Assembly (NCBI GenBank): GCA_039030555.1
Contig: JBCCDY010000004.1
Coordinates: forward strand, 248,001-312,000
DNA: 64,000 nucleotides
Reading direction: 5' to 3'
Origin: JBCCDY01 sp039030555
Lineage (GTDB): Bacteria > Bacteroidota > Bacteroidia > Cytophagales > Cyclobacteriaceae
Shown here: positions 45,899 to 54,959 of the stretch, in pieces
Layout of the letters: each line of letters begins with the position of its first letter
How positions within the stretch are numbered: position 1 is the first letter of the stretch
The notes under the pieces: generated by a model
Told to the model about the DNA's origin: nothing
Databases searched by the model: none
What the model saw: the letters and a program-made list of their open reading frames with translations, nothing else
Position numbers and translations under genes: made by a program

Positions 45899-46387
45899 AT
45901 GGCGGAGATCAATTTATTCAATAAAACCGAAGACGAGTGGAAGTGTGTAAACGATGTGGTTATGGGGGGAATTTCCAACTCAGCTTTTAGAATCGAATCA
46001 TCTGATCATGGAGTTTTCTCCGGAAATGTAAGTCTTGAGAATAATGGTGGTTTTGCCTCGGTCAAAGTCCCTCATCAAAAATTGTTGCCAAAAGGGTATA
46101 AATCAATCAGCTTAAGAGTAAAAGGAGATGGTCAACACTATAAGTTTAGAATTAAATCTAATTTATTACCCAATAATTCTTCGTACTCAAAAGATTTTGA
46201 AACGAAAGATCGTGAATGGATCGAAGTGATACTTGAATTATCAGACTTCACTCCTACTCTAAAGGGTAATGTACTTTCAGGGTATCCTGATCTTACCTCT
46301 GATAGAATTGAAGGCATAGGATTTTTAATCTCCGGTAAACAAGAGGGGCCTTTTCGGTTAGAGATCTCAGAAATTAGCTTAAAGTAG
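45899..46387 (+). CDS. CIA30-family protein
   Basis: 162 residues from the ATG at 45899 (a GTG lies one codon before). The galactose-binding-like CIA30 fold shows as WKCVNDVVMGGISNSAFRIE, FSGNVSLENNGGFASVKVP, the central ISLRVKGDGQHYKFRIKS and the end GIGFLISGKQEGPFRLEI. Eukaryotic CIA30 helps complex I assembly; bacterial members are uncharacterised. It precedes a YdeI-like gene by 9 bp. Confidence 0.88.
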   Translation: MAEINLFNKTEDEWKCVNDVVMGGISNSAFRIESSDHGVFSGNVSLENNGGFASVKVPHQKLLPKGYKSISLRVKGDGQHYKFRIKSNLLPNNSSYSKDFETKDREWIEVILELSDFTPTLKGNVLSGYPDLTSDRIEGIGFLISGKQEGPFRLEISEISLK

Positions 46388-46396
46388 TTTTAGGGT

Positions 46397-46912
46397 ATGG
46401 AATCTATATCTTGCGTTGTTGAAAAACTCGATTCAGATGTTTGGGGGTATCATATAGTGATACCATCAGACATAGCAAAGCAATTCATTGAAGGTGATAA
46501 CAGGAGAGTCGTTTGTCATATTAATGATTCCCTAAGTACACAGAGTGCCCTTATGCCGATCAAAGGGTATTATATGATCCTAATCAATAAGCAGGTTCGA
46601 GACAAACTGGGATTAAGGCTGGGAAGTACTGTTCAAATTAAACTTGAAAAGGACAAATCTAAATATGGTCTCCCCATGCCAGAGTCTTTTGAAACACTTT
46701 TAGCACAGGATGATGAAGGAAGAACATATTTTGAAGCTTTAACCATGGGTAAGCAGAGAGCACTCATCCATTTGGTAGGCAAAGTTAAAAATATTGATAG
46801 TCAATTGAACAAAGGTTTAGCTATTATGGATCACCTAAAGGAAAGTAATGGAAAACTTGATTTCAAAAGACTTAATGAGATCATTAAAATGTATAACAAT
46901 GGATTGAGGTAA
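46397..46912 (+). CDS. YdeI/DUF1905-family protein
   Basis: 171 residues with a DUF1905 beta-barrel N-terminal half (about 1-90, WGYHIVIPSDIAKQF, VCHINDSLSTQSALMPIKGY, LGLRLGSTVQIKLEKD) and a helical C-terminal YdeI-like half (about 100-171, FEALTMGKQRALIHLV). Cytoplasmic. The biochemical role is unknown; some YdeI-type proteins are linked to stress resistance. It is co-transcribed with CIA30 and the next gene (1-bp gap). Confidence 0.72.
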   Translation: MESISCVVEKLDSDVWGYHIVIPSDIAKQFIEGDNRRVVCHINDSLSTQSALMPIKGYYMILINKQVRDKLGLRLGSTVQIKLEKDKSKYGLPMPESFETLLAQDDEGRTYFEALTMGKQRALIHLVGKVKNIDSQLNKGLAIMDHLKESNGKLDFKRLNEIIKMYNNGLR

Positions 46913-46913
46913 T

Positions 46914-48335
46914 ATGAAGTTGAAGCTGAAAAAGTTTACAGAATTCGCTAATAATATACTACCACATGAGGTGTCGATACTACAATCTGCCAGCCAGTTT
47001 GAAAAAGATGATAACAAACAAATACTCGATCGCATAGCCCATAATGCTCATAACTCCACTAATCAAATGCCTTACGATACTAGCATTGATAAGCGTAAGT
47101 ATTCAAACATGATGATATGGATAACCAAGCGACTTCAGGAAAAAGATGTAGACTTCAACTTTGAGTGGATTAACGAAAAGGATAAAAAAGTTTTATCGGA
47201 TTCCATAAATCCAAAAGAGGAAAGTGATCTTCTGAAAGCAGTAGATAGCTATAAAGCACATTCCTATTATTTCATCAAGTTCTATGAGTTAATGGAAAAC
47301 TTCAGGCATTTTCTACTCATAAGACTAAGGATTCAAGAGCATAAAGTCGTTGATGAATTTATTGAAAAGTATAAAAAAGATTATGAACGCTGTAAAAAAG
47401 TCAGTATAAAATTACATACGGCTACTCAGGATATTATTGAACAGTATTCTACCAACAATACGGAGTCGCGACAGTGGGAAGAATGGCTTTTAGACGTTTT
47501 CTATGACGAAACTTTAGATGGAAGAAATCGGTACTTTGCCGTTGTAAGGATCACTTTTATGTACTTGAACTATCGTGAGTTTGATAAACTGAAAGTAGTT
47601 TATGACGATCTGGATAAGATGTTCCATCAAGGAACTTTTTACTCCAAAAGAATCCTGATTAACTATTATGCTAATAGTGTATTATTACATTCAAAGTTTG
47701 ATATTCTTCAGCAAGCGGAAGAGTATGGATACTTATCGATTAAGCAAAAAAATGTCGATTACTTACAATATCTCAATAACTATTGTGCTATACTTTTGCG
47801 ACAAGGAAAAGTAGATCAGGCTTTAAGTTTGATGAGGGAATCCTTTTCCGAAATGAGAAGCTCTAATAATTTTCATAATAAAATTGGATTTGTCGCTTTC
47901 TATGTGAATTGTCTCGTTGACGTAGGTCAATTCAAAGAAGCTGCTCAATTCTCAGAAAGCTTTCTAATGGGATATAGGAATGAGGTTTTGAGTCAACGCT
48001 GGCATATTTTCTTTGCTGCATACCTTAAAGCACTAGTAAAACAAGAAAAGTATGATACCATAGTTAAACTGAATTCCCGGTTTCAGTTGCTCAAAAGAGA
48101 TAAAGCTTATCAGCAACGTCCAATCTATACTCCAGTTGTAAACTGGTACATACAACTCTCTTATTATATGGAGAATTTTATTGACGAAGATGAACTCTAT
48201 GCTTGTATTCGGAAGACGCTTGATGAAAGCTCCTCAGGTGATCATAAATCGAGATTGATCAAGCGGATTCTTAATGAGCTATCTCCAATTGTACCAGAGG
48301 TATTCTCAAGAATAAAGTCCACTATAAAAAAATAG
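46914..48335 (+). CDS. Large helical (TPR-like) hypothetical protein
   Basis: 473 residues, no signal or membrane span, almost entirely predicted helical. The second half reads like helix-turn-helix repeats (FDKLKVVYDDLDKMFHQGTF, YLQYLNNYCAILLRQGKVDQ, ALSLMRESFSEM), which suggests a TPR-type superhelix. The N-terminal part has PYDTSIDKRKYSNMMIWITK. No family is recognised. The start is 1 bp after the YdeI-like stop (TAATATG), so it is the third gene of the CIA30–YdeI operon. Confidence 0.75.
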   Translation: MKLKLKKFTEFANNILPHEVSILQSASQFEKDDNKQILDRIAHNAHNSTNQMPYDTSIDKRKYSNMMIWITKRLQEKDVDFNFEWINEKDKKVLSDSINPKEESDLLKAVDSYKAHSYYFIKFYELMENFRHFLLIRLRIQEHKVVDEFIEKYKKDYERCKKVSIKLHTATQDIIEQYSTNNTESRQWEEWLLDVFYDETLDGRNRYFAVVRITFMYLNYREFDKLKVVYDDLDKMFHQGTFYSKRILINYYANSVLLHSKFDILQQAEEYGYLSIKQKNVDYLQYLNNYCAILLRQGKVDQALSLMRESFSEMRSSNNFHNKIGFVAFYVNCLVDVGQFKEAAQFSESFLMGYRNEVLSQRWHIFFAAYLKALVKQEKYDTIVKLNSRFQLLKRDKAYQQRPIYTPVVNWYIQLSYYMENFIDEDELYACIRKTLDESSSGDHKSRLIKRILNELSPIVPEVFSRIKSTIKK

Positions 48336-48489
48336 ATTTTAATAGACTGTATATCAAATAATTATATCGCAATGATATTAGAAAATACATTATAGTCGAC
48401 CTTATTAAAATAACTATATCCGCACATTTGCTAAGCATTACCTCATTTATTCATGTTGAATTTATTTAACCCAAAGACAAAAGAATATT

Positions 48490-49263
48490 ATGAAAATTAT
48501 TAAGGTTTTGATTTTTAGCATCAGCATAGCAGGGCTACTGATGTTTTCAGCATGTAGTGACGATGAGGAAGTAGGTCCTGGTACAGGTAATATTTCAGTA
48601 ACCATTTCAGGTCTTACGGGAATAGATGCTGATGTTCAAATAAGTGGACCAAATAGTTTTTCGCAAACATTAACAGCAACAACGAATTTGACAGAACTGG
48701 AATTAGGAAGCTATACTATAATTGCTAACAATGTGAATAACGATGGTCAACTTTTCGCTGTCGATCCTGATGATACCGAAGTAAGTTTTACATTGGCACA
48801 AGATGCAACTGAATCTGTCATATTCGAATATCAGGCTGCAGATGAAGTTATAGGTATTCAAGGAGAATGGTATTCTGCTGGAGATAATGTAGCACCACTG
48901 TTGTTTACCTTATTTATGACAGATTCTATTTATGCTGAATTCAGATCGGATAATACATATACTGTCGAACAGTTTGACGTATCAGGAGGGCAACTAACGT
49001 TTACTGGAGTTTATACCCAAACACCATCAAGTGTGAATGACATATATGATATTGTACTTGATCAAAGTACACCATCTGCATTAACAGCTGAGGGAATTTT
49101 CCAAATAACTAGTGAGGTACCTGATGCTATGCAATATGAAGTAGCCCAGACCTCTCCTGATATTGGAGCTATACCTCCAACGGCAGAAGGAGGCTTTGGG
49201 AGTACGAGTGGAGGCGTATTAGGAACAACCAATGTTCAAAATTTCGTGAGGCTATCTAATTAA
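48490..49263 (+). CDS. Lipoprotein of unknown function
   Basis: 257 residues. Lipobox LLMFSAC followed by SDDEE. A first beta-rich domain (about 30-110, ISVTISGLTGIDADVQISGP) resembles a surface carbohydrate-binding or CNA-like module. A second part starting GIQGEWYSAGDNVAPLLF looks lipocalin-like (G-x-W start). It precedes the outer-membrane barrel gene, but a terminator lies between them. Confidence 0.65.
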   Translation: MKIIKVLIFSISIAGLLMFSACSDDEEVGPGTGNISVTISGLTGIDADVQISGPNSFSQTLTATTNLTELELGSYTIIANNVNNDGQLFAVDPDDTEVSFTLAQDATESVIFEYQAADEVIGIQGEWYSAGDNVAPLLFTLFMTDSIYAEFRSDNTYTVEQFDVSGGQLTFTGVYTQTPSSVNDIYDIVLDQSTPSALTAEGIFQITSEVPDAMQYEVAQTSPDIGAIPPTAEGGFGSTSGGVLGTTNVQNFVRLSN

Positions 49264-49272
49264 TCTTCTTAG

Positions 49273-49310
49273 AATAAAGCGAGTAGTTTTTACTATTTAC
49301 TCGCTTTATT
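49273..49310 (+). terminator. Intrinsic terminator
   Basis: A perfect 13-bp stem, AATAAAGCGAGTA (49273-49285) with TACTCGCTTTATT (49298-49310), loop of 12 nt, T-rich afterwards. Confidence 0.82.
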
Positions 49311-49329
49311 TATCCTTTAACTATCAATA

Positions 49330-50928
49330 ATGAAAAAACTCCTGAAGCGAGAGCTTTCCATTAAAAAGACATTTATAATTGTATTGACATTGTGCCTTTT
49401 ATGGAATTGTAATCTAGTAGCCCAACAAGATGGAACTATTGATTATTTCGACAGGCAGATTCCACGTAAATCAAATAAGGAGTTTCAATTCATAGCTTAT
49501 TTCTATAATCAACTCGTCACCTCTAATTTCTTTCCTACAAATGATTTTTTGCGTGGACAGATCATTGGAAGACTATATGGTGCCAATACTACAGGCTCAA
49601 CAGATACTGTAAATACAGCTTATTTTGAGCAGCGTTTCCTTCCCTTTTTCATTTATCAGCCAAAATTGCTTGATGGCAAAGTAATACTTAGAGCTTCTTT
49701 TGAAATTGATTGGACATGGGGAGATGTAGCCTACGGTACTGGTGGTAATAGTGGGTCGGCTGTTTCTGGAGATCAGGTTAATATTCAAACCCAGAACATC
49801 GAAGTTGAATTCATTCCTAAACCCGGATGGGCTATTAATTTGGGACTTCAACGTATGTTCGATACCCCATTTAATCCATATCGAACTGTCTTCGATAAAA
49901 TGACAACCACCGCTTATCGCCTCATGTATTTTGGAACTGACGCCGTGGGAATAACAGTAAGAAAAGACAATGACTTCGAGCGCTGGAAAGCAGGTTATTT
50001 TCAATTATATGAAAACAATATCCAGGATAAGGATGACGTGGTTTTATATGAATTTATGTATGACCGAGTGCTTTCTCCAAAATGGAACCTTGGTGGTTCT
50101 ATGTATTACGTTCGAGATCGAGCTAATGGTGAAGGAGGCCCTTCTATTCTTGGGCAGGGGTTAAACAGTACTTTAGCAGATTATAACGGGGTATTTAGAT
50201 TTCCTTTTGGCAGCGACGATTATCGTGCTGATGTAGCTTGGCTTGGCACATATTGGGGCTACAATCAAGAGCTCATGGAAGATGATTTTTTTATGACCGG
50301 TTTCCTGAATTATAACTTTGGCTCTATTGATTTAGATGAGGGCGACGGCTTCAATGAAACTATTGATATTAGTGGCCTTGGAGCAAATCTTCGACTGGGG
50401 TACCGCCATGGCCATACAGAAAATGATATTGTAGCAGCCGATATAGTTTATACAACTGGCGATGACGATGGGATTGATGATGGAAAATACTCTGGAGTAT
50501 TGACCGGTAATACGTGGGGAACACCTGCTAGTATTTACATCAGTAGCGGAGCGTATATCCTTTTTCCTCACGGGAATGTAGTGAATCGCTTTGTTTCAGC
50601 CGTGAATGATATTTCTAATCTCGGGCTTGGCCTAACCGGAGTAACACTTAACTATTATAAAGACATTATACCCTATAAAGTAAATGCAAAAGCAGGTTTA
50701 GCTTATGCTTATAGTAATGTAAATCCTGAAAACGGTGGTCAAAATATAGGTGTAGAATTCAATGGTAGGATTAGCTATCAACCTAAAGTATTTATGAATA
50801 TTGAATTGCACGCTGCTTATTTAAGCCTGGGAGATTTCTACGACAGTCCTGAAGTAAATGCTGGTGTTAGCGAGAGGCCTCCAAATCCCTGGACTGCTTT
50901 TCTAGCTTTTAAATGGTTGATGTTTTAA
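49330..50928 (+). CDS. Outer-membrane beta-barrel protein (porin-like)
   Basis: 532 residues. Signal peptide (about 1-33, ending NLVAQQ, with a long basic n-region). Alternating amphipathic strands run throughout (FQFIAYFYNQLVTSNFF, VILRASFEIDWTWGD, GANLRLGYRHGHTEND), ending in the aromatic strand FLAFKWLMF with terminal Phe, as outer-membrane barrels do. The organisation recalls alginate-export/DUF1302-type porins. The substrate is unknown. The esterase-like lipoprotein gene starts 11 bp downstream. Confidence 0.75.
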   Translation: MKKLLKRELSIKKTFIIVLTLCLLWNCNLVAQQDGTIDYFDRQIPRKSNKEFQFIAYFYNQLVTSNFFPTNDFLRGQIIGRLYGANTTGSTDTVNTAYFEQRFLPFFIYQPKLLDGKVILRASFEIDWTWGDVAYGTGGNSGSAVSGDQVNIQTQNIEVEFIPKPGWAINLGLQRMFDTPFNPYRTVFDKMTTTAYRLMYFGTDAVGITVRKDNDFERWKAGYFQLYENNIQDKDDVVLYEFMYDRVLSPKWNLGGSMYYVRDRANGEGGPSILGQGLNSTLADYNGVFRFPFGSDDYRADVAWLGTYWGYNQELMEDDFFMTGFLNYNFGSIDLDEGDGFNETIDISGLGANLRLGYRHGHTENDIVAADIVYTTGDDDGIDDGKYSGVLTGNTWGTPASIYISSGAYILFPHGNVVNRFVSAVNDISNLGLGLTGVTLNYYKDIIPYKVNAKAGLAYAYSNVNPENGGQNIGVEFNGRISYQPKVFMNIELHAAYLSLGDFYDSPEVNAGVSERPPNPWTAFLAFKWLMF

Positions 50929-50939
50929 CGAGAGAAGTT

Positions 50940-51887
50940 ATGAAGAACAGCTACAAAATATTGAAATATATTCTGGTTTGCACCCTTTTCGTCGCCTGCA
51001 AGCCGTACTCAAACCTGCCAGTTGTAGATTCTATGAATGATTTACAATATCCATTTCCTGTCAAAAAAACACTATTATCCAACGATATAGAAATAGCTTA
51101 TATCGACGAAGGGCAGGGTTCGGAAACTATACTTTTTGTTCATGGTTTGGGGAGTTATGCCCCAGCTTGGAAAAAAAACATAGAAGAATTAAAATCTTCC
51201 TATAGGTGTATCGCCATTGACCTGCCAGGTTATGGCAAATCAAGCAAAGGCAATTACGAAGGCAGTATGACTTTCTATGCTGAGATCATAAAAGAGCTCA
51301 TAGGTAAATTGGGACTCGAAAAAGTCAACCTTGCAGGGCATTCAATGGGAGGGCAGATTTCGATCGTTACCTCTCTATTTTATCCTGAAGTAGTAGATAA
51401 ACTTATCCTAATTGCCCCAGCCGGTTTTGAAACTTTTAATGAGGGCGAAAAAGACTGGTTTAGAGGTATATTTACTTCTGCTGCTGTTCAACTTACCCCA
51501 CCGGAACAAATTGAACTCAATTATGCCTACAATTTCTATGATATGCCTGAGGATGCCAGGTTTATGATTGAAGATCGAATCGCCATGCGATCAGCCAAAG
51601 ACTTTAATGGTTATACATTTATTATTCCGGAAAATGTAAAAGGAATGGTTAATGAACCCGTGTTTGATAAGTTACCGAATCTTCAACAAGAAACGCTCAT
51701 CTTTTTCGGTCAGTACGACAACCTAATACCTAACCGATTTTTAAATGGTGGGAAGACAGAAAAAATTGCAATAGCCGGTCATCAACAAATTCCTAATAGC
51801 AAACTGGTAATGGTTCCTAAAGCAGGTCATTTCGTGATGTTTGAACAGTCAGAACTAGTTAATCAGAGAATCAGGGAATTTTTATAG
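50940..51887 (+). CDS. Alpha/beta-hydrolase lipoprotein
   Basis: About 315 residues from the ATG at 50940, preferred over 50913 because it gives a lipoprotein signal (MKNSYKILKYILVCTLFVAC). Catalytic features are ILFVHGLGSYAPAWKKN (oxyanion), the nucleophile Ser in GHSMGGQ, the acid Asp in FGQYDNLIP and the His in KAGHFVMFE. It fits the epoxide-hydrolase/esterase-like group. It is anchored in the envelope, pairs with the barrel protein upstream and faces the acyl-metabolism operon convergently. Confidence 0.87.
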   Translation: MKNSYKILKYILVCTLFVACKPYSNLPVVDSMNDLQYPFPVKKTLLSNDIEIAYIDEGQGSETILFVHGLGSYAPAWKKNIEELKSSYRCIAIDLPGYGKSSKGNYEGSMTFYAEIIKELIGKLGLEKVNLAGHSMGGQISIVTSLFYPEVVDKLILIAPAGFETFNEGEKDWFRGIFTSAAVQLTPPEQIELNYAYNFYDMPEDARFMIEDRIAMRSAKDFNGYTFIIPENVKGMVNEPVFDKLPNLQQETLIFFGQYDNLIPNRFLNGGKTEKIAIAGHQQIPNSKLVMVPKAGHFVMFEQSELVNQRIREFL

Positions 51888-51903
51888 AGATAAGGTTAAA
51901 GGT

Positions 51904-53400
51904 TTAGGTCATTTTTGTGATAACCTTTCGATCTATTTTTCCCGAATCAGTTTTTGGGAGGGCTTCAACGATTCGATAGTATTTGGGTACTTTGAATTTT
52001 GCCATATGCTCAATGCAATAATTCTTGATATCATCAATGGGCGTATTTTCTTTAAAAACCAGAAAAGCTTTACCGACTTCTCCCCATTTCTCATCCTCAA
52101 CTCCAATGACTGCAACTTCCGAAACCAATGGATGCTGACAGATTATGCGTTCAACTTCGGCAGGGTAAACATTTTCAGCGCCAGAAATAAACATATTTTT
52201 CTTCCGGTCCATCACGTAGATAAATCCTTCCTCGTCTTTTCTTACTAGGTCCCCGGTATAGAACCACCCTTCTTTGATGGATTTTCTAGTCCCCTCTTCG
52301 TTATTCCAATAACCAGGAGTAACTATATCTCCCTTAAAACAGAACTCACCAATTTCATTACTGGAGACTTCTTGGTCATTCTCATCAACCACTCTTGACT
52401 CTACATAGAAATTAGGCTTACCAATAGAACCTATTTTTCGAATGGCGTCATCATGATGTAAAGAAGTCAAATTAGGACCAACTTCAGTCAGTCCATAACC
52501 CTGACGCAAACAAATACCCTTATCATTCCATGTTTTAATTAGTTTAAGGGGAAGTGCCTCACCTCCTACAATAAAATAGCGTATTGATTCCAGTGTTACA
52601 TTTATAAACTCTGTTGATTCCACCATCATTTTGAGCATAGTAGGAACCGCCATGAAAATACTGGCTTTTTCTTCTTCTAAAGATCTGAGAATAGTTTCCG
52701 CATCAAACTTTTTTAAAAGGATTACGGTACCTCCTCTATGAAGTATAGGGGTTAGCAGTACATTCCAACCGCCAGTATGAAAAGGGGGCATACTTAGTAC
52801 CGTTGTATCATCTGAAGTTATGTTGAGCCCAATAGTTGTATTTACACTGTTCCAGAAGAGCATTTTATGGGTATAAATAGCTCCTTTAGGAAAACCGGTA
52901 GTACCCGATGTATAAAGGATGAATAAAGGATCGTCTTCTGTTACGTTGATATGATCCAAATTTGGTGCTAATTCCTGCTTTAAATACACATCACATTTGT
53001 CACTAAAATCGTTCAAAGTCCATCTCAAAGTATTCTCTGAGATATCTATTTCTCCGGTCTTTTCCAGAAACTGATCTTCAACAATCATCAATCTGGGTTC
53101 ACAATTTTGAACTAAGTATTCAATTTCAGAAGGTGCTAATCGATAGTTAATCGGAACCATGGTCAAACCTGACTTTTGGCAAGCAGAAAAAAGGATTACG
53201 TACTCTACACAATGTTCAGCCAGCACTAATATTCGATCTCCCTTAACGAGACCTTTTGAACTGATTAGATCATGCGCAAGTCTTTCAGCTACTACATTGA
53301 TCTCAGCATAAGTATAGCTTCTTCCACTTTCAACTTCTTTTACAGCTATTTTTTTGGGTGAGTAGATAGCCCATTTTTGAATCCAATCGGTATATACCAT
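51904..53400 (-). CDS. Acyl-CoA synthetase (AMP-binding family)
   Basis: 498 residues. The ATP-binding P-loop is LFILYTSGTTGFPKGAIYTH, followed by LRQGYGLTEVGPN, the adenylate-binding WFYTGDLVRKDEEGFIYVMD and the C-terminal Lys in LPKTDSGKIDRKVI. It activates a carboxylic acid to its CoA thioester. The size fits medium- or long-chain or aryl acids. Last gene of the FabG–KASIII–symporter–ligase operon (11-bp gap to the symporter). Confidence 0.93.
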   Translation of the reverse strand: MVYTDWIQKWAIYSPKKIAVKEVESGRSYTYAEINVVAERLAHDLISSKGLVKGDRILVLAEHCVEYVILFSACQKSGLTMVPINYRLAPSEIEYLVQNCEPRLMIVEDQFLEKTGEIDISENTLRWTLNDFSDKCDVYLKQELAPNLDHINVTEDDPLFILYTSGTTGFPKGAIYTHKMLFWNSVNTTIGLNITSDDTTVLSMPPFHTGGWNVLLTPILHRGGTVILLKKFDAETILRSLEEEKASIFMAVPTMLKMMVESTEFINVTLESIRYFIVGGEALPLKLIKTWNDKGICLRQGYGLTEVGPNLTSLHHDDAIRKIGSIGKPNFYVESRVVDENDQEVSSNEIGEFCFKGDIVTPGYWNNEEGTRKSIKEGWFYTGDLVRKDEEGFIYVMDRKKNMFISGAENVYPAEVERIICQHPLVSEVAVIGVEDEKWGEVGKAFLVFKENTPIDDIKNYCIEHMAKFKVPKYYRIVEALPKTDSGKIDRKVITKMT

Positions 53401-53411
53401 ACTCCTAAAAA

Positions 53412-54941
53412 TTAATAGGTTTCTGCTGAAAGATCTGTTATGCGTTTATTTCGATAGATAAAATAGAGTACCAATGCTACGGATACGGAACACAGTATGG
53501 CCAAAGCTGCTGCAATACCAGGGTTTCTAACCGGCCCTTCCATATACGAAGTAATGCCGCCATAGTAAATGGTAAAATGTACTACTAGCGCTGTGACTGA
53601 TGCTATAATCACTGCTTGGGATGGAACAGATTTTAGAAACATTCCAAAAATGACTGGAATAAAAGCCGCTGCAAAATAAGCGTAAACTCCATTTTGGGCG
53701 AATATTCCAACGCTTAAATTAGGATTTAGCAACTGATTATAAGACAGTGCTATGCTTATTACCGCTAATACAACTATTACAACTTTATTGACCAATACCT
53801 CTCTTGCTCCATCTCCATTGTATAGTTTATTTCCAAATAAGGGTTTTAAAATATCTTCTGAGATGGTTGTAGATATAGATTGGATCAGTCCTTCCAGAGT
53901 CGAAACACCTGCAGCTATTAATCCTAAGATCACGACGAGTGCAACATAAACTGGAAACTCAGCGATTACATAGGTTGAAATTATTGCATCCAATTTAATC
54001 TGTTGGCCATTTATGGAAAGATCAGGAAAGGAAATACGAGCATATAAACCGGTAAGGACTACAAAGAAGAACAAAGCTTCTACCACAATCCCAACAACAA
54101 GATATTTATCAACTGCTTTATCGTCTTTCAATAGCAATGATTTAGTAATAATGTGCGGCTGGCACACTATAGCAATTCCTATGATGAATTGACAAAATAC
54201 AATTTCAAAATAGTCTCTAAACAGAAAGCTCTCCGGGTTCGTCATTGAAGCCAAATGTGGATCTATCAAATTCAATTTTGACAAGAAGCCTTTTATTCCT
54301 TCGCTAAAATGTTCATAGCCTGAACCTAATAGGATGAATGCAACGATAAGCATTAAAACGGCTTGAATGGTATTGGTATATACCATTGAATTAGCTCCTC
54401 CAAACATCATATAACCAAAAATAAATGCCACTATTCCAATCAAAACAAAGAGCGGATCCGCATTGAGCGATTTTGAAAGGACCTGAGTCAATCCTACGCA
54501 AATCAATACAATAAATGTAATCAGCAATAAAGAAAGAAAAGCAAAGTAGAGTGCGAATCCTTTGCTTTTGTAACGTTTCCCCATCCACTGGGCCATGGTT
54601 AAAGCTTTTACATTCGTGCCGATCTTCCTAAAGCCTTTGGTGAGTACGATCAAAGATAAAAATGCTCCTAATGGCAGCACTATAGCCATTGATAGTACTC
54701 CGCTGATCCCATAAAGTGCAATGAAACCTGGATTAATAATGAAAGTGGCGGCACTGGTCATTGATGCTGCCAGGGCAAGCCCTACAGCAACAGGCGAAAA
54801 TGATATATTGCCTAATGCATAATCTTGAATGCTTTTAGTCTTTCGTGCACCACGGATCACGAAGAACAGTACAAATACTACATAAAATCCAAGTAGGATT
54901 GATGTGGCCAAAACCTGTTCAGATGTGGTAGTCGCATCCAT
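53412..54941 (-). CDS. Sodium:solute symporter (SSS family)
   Basis: 509 residues with about 13 hydrophobic helices and the SSS core (AASMTSAATFIINPGFIALY, GGANSMVYTNTIQAVLMLIV, AAGVSTLEGLIQSISTTISE). Related to acetate/pantothenate/proline symporters. Lying between a KASIII-like gene and an acyl-CoA ligase, it may import an organic acid that the ligase then activates (inference). Confidence 0.92.
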   Translation of the reverse strand: MDATTTSEQVLATSILLGFYVVFVLFFVIRGARKTKSIQDYALGNISFSPVAVGLALAASMTSAATFIINPGFIALYGISGVLSMAIVLPLGAFLSLIVLTKGFRKIGTNVKALTMAQWMGKRYKSKGFALYFAFLSLLLITFIVLICVGLTQVLSKSLNADPLFVLIGIVAFIFGYMMFGGANSMVYTNTIQAVLMLIVAFILLGSGYEHFSEGIKGFLSKLNLIDPHLASMTNPESFLFRDYFEIVFCQFIIGIAIVCQPHIITKSLLLKDDKAVDKYLVVGIVVEALFFFVVLTGLYARISFPDLSINGQQIKLDAIISTYVIAEFPVYVALVVILGLIAAGVSTLEGLIQSISTTISEDILKPLFGNKLYNGDGAREVLVNKVVIVVLAVISIALSYNQLLNPNLSVGIFAQNGVYAYFAAAFIPVIFGMFLKSVPSQAVIIASVTALVVHFTIYYGGITSYMEGPVRNPGIAAALAILCSVSVALVLYFIYRNKRITDLSAETY

Positions 54942-54959
54942 ATTCTAATAGAGTTCAAT

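Noticed and set aside
51888..51940. AAGGTTA...TAACCTT hairpin between convergent genes as a terminator.
   Set aside because: Seven-base stem with a 22-nt loop and overlap with coding sequence; too weak to list.
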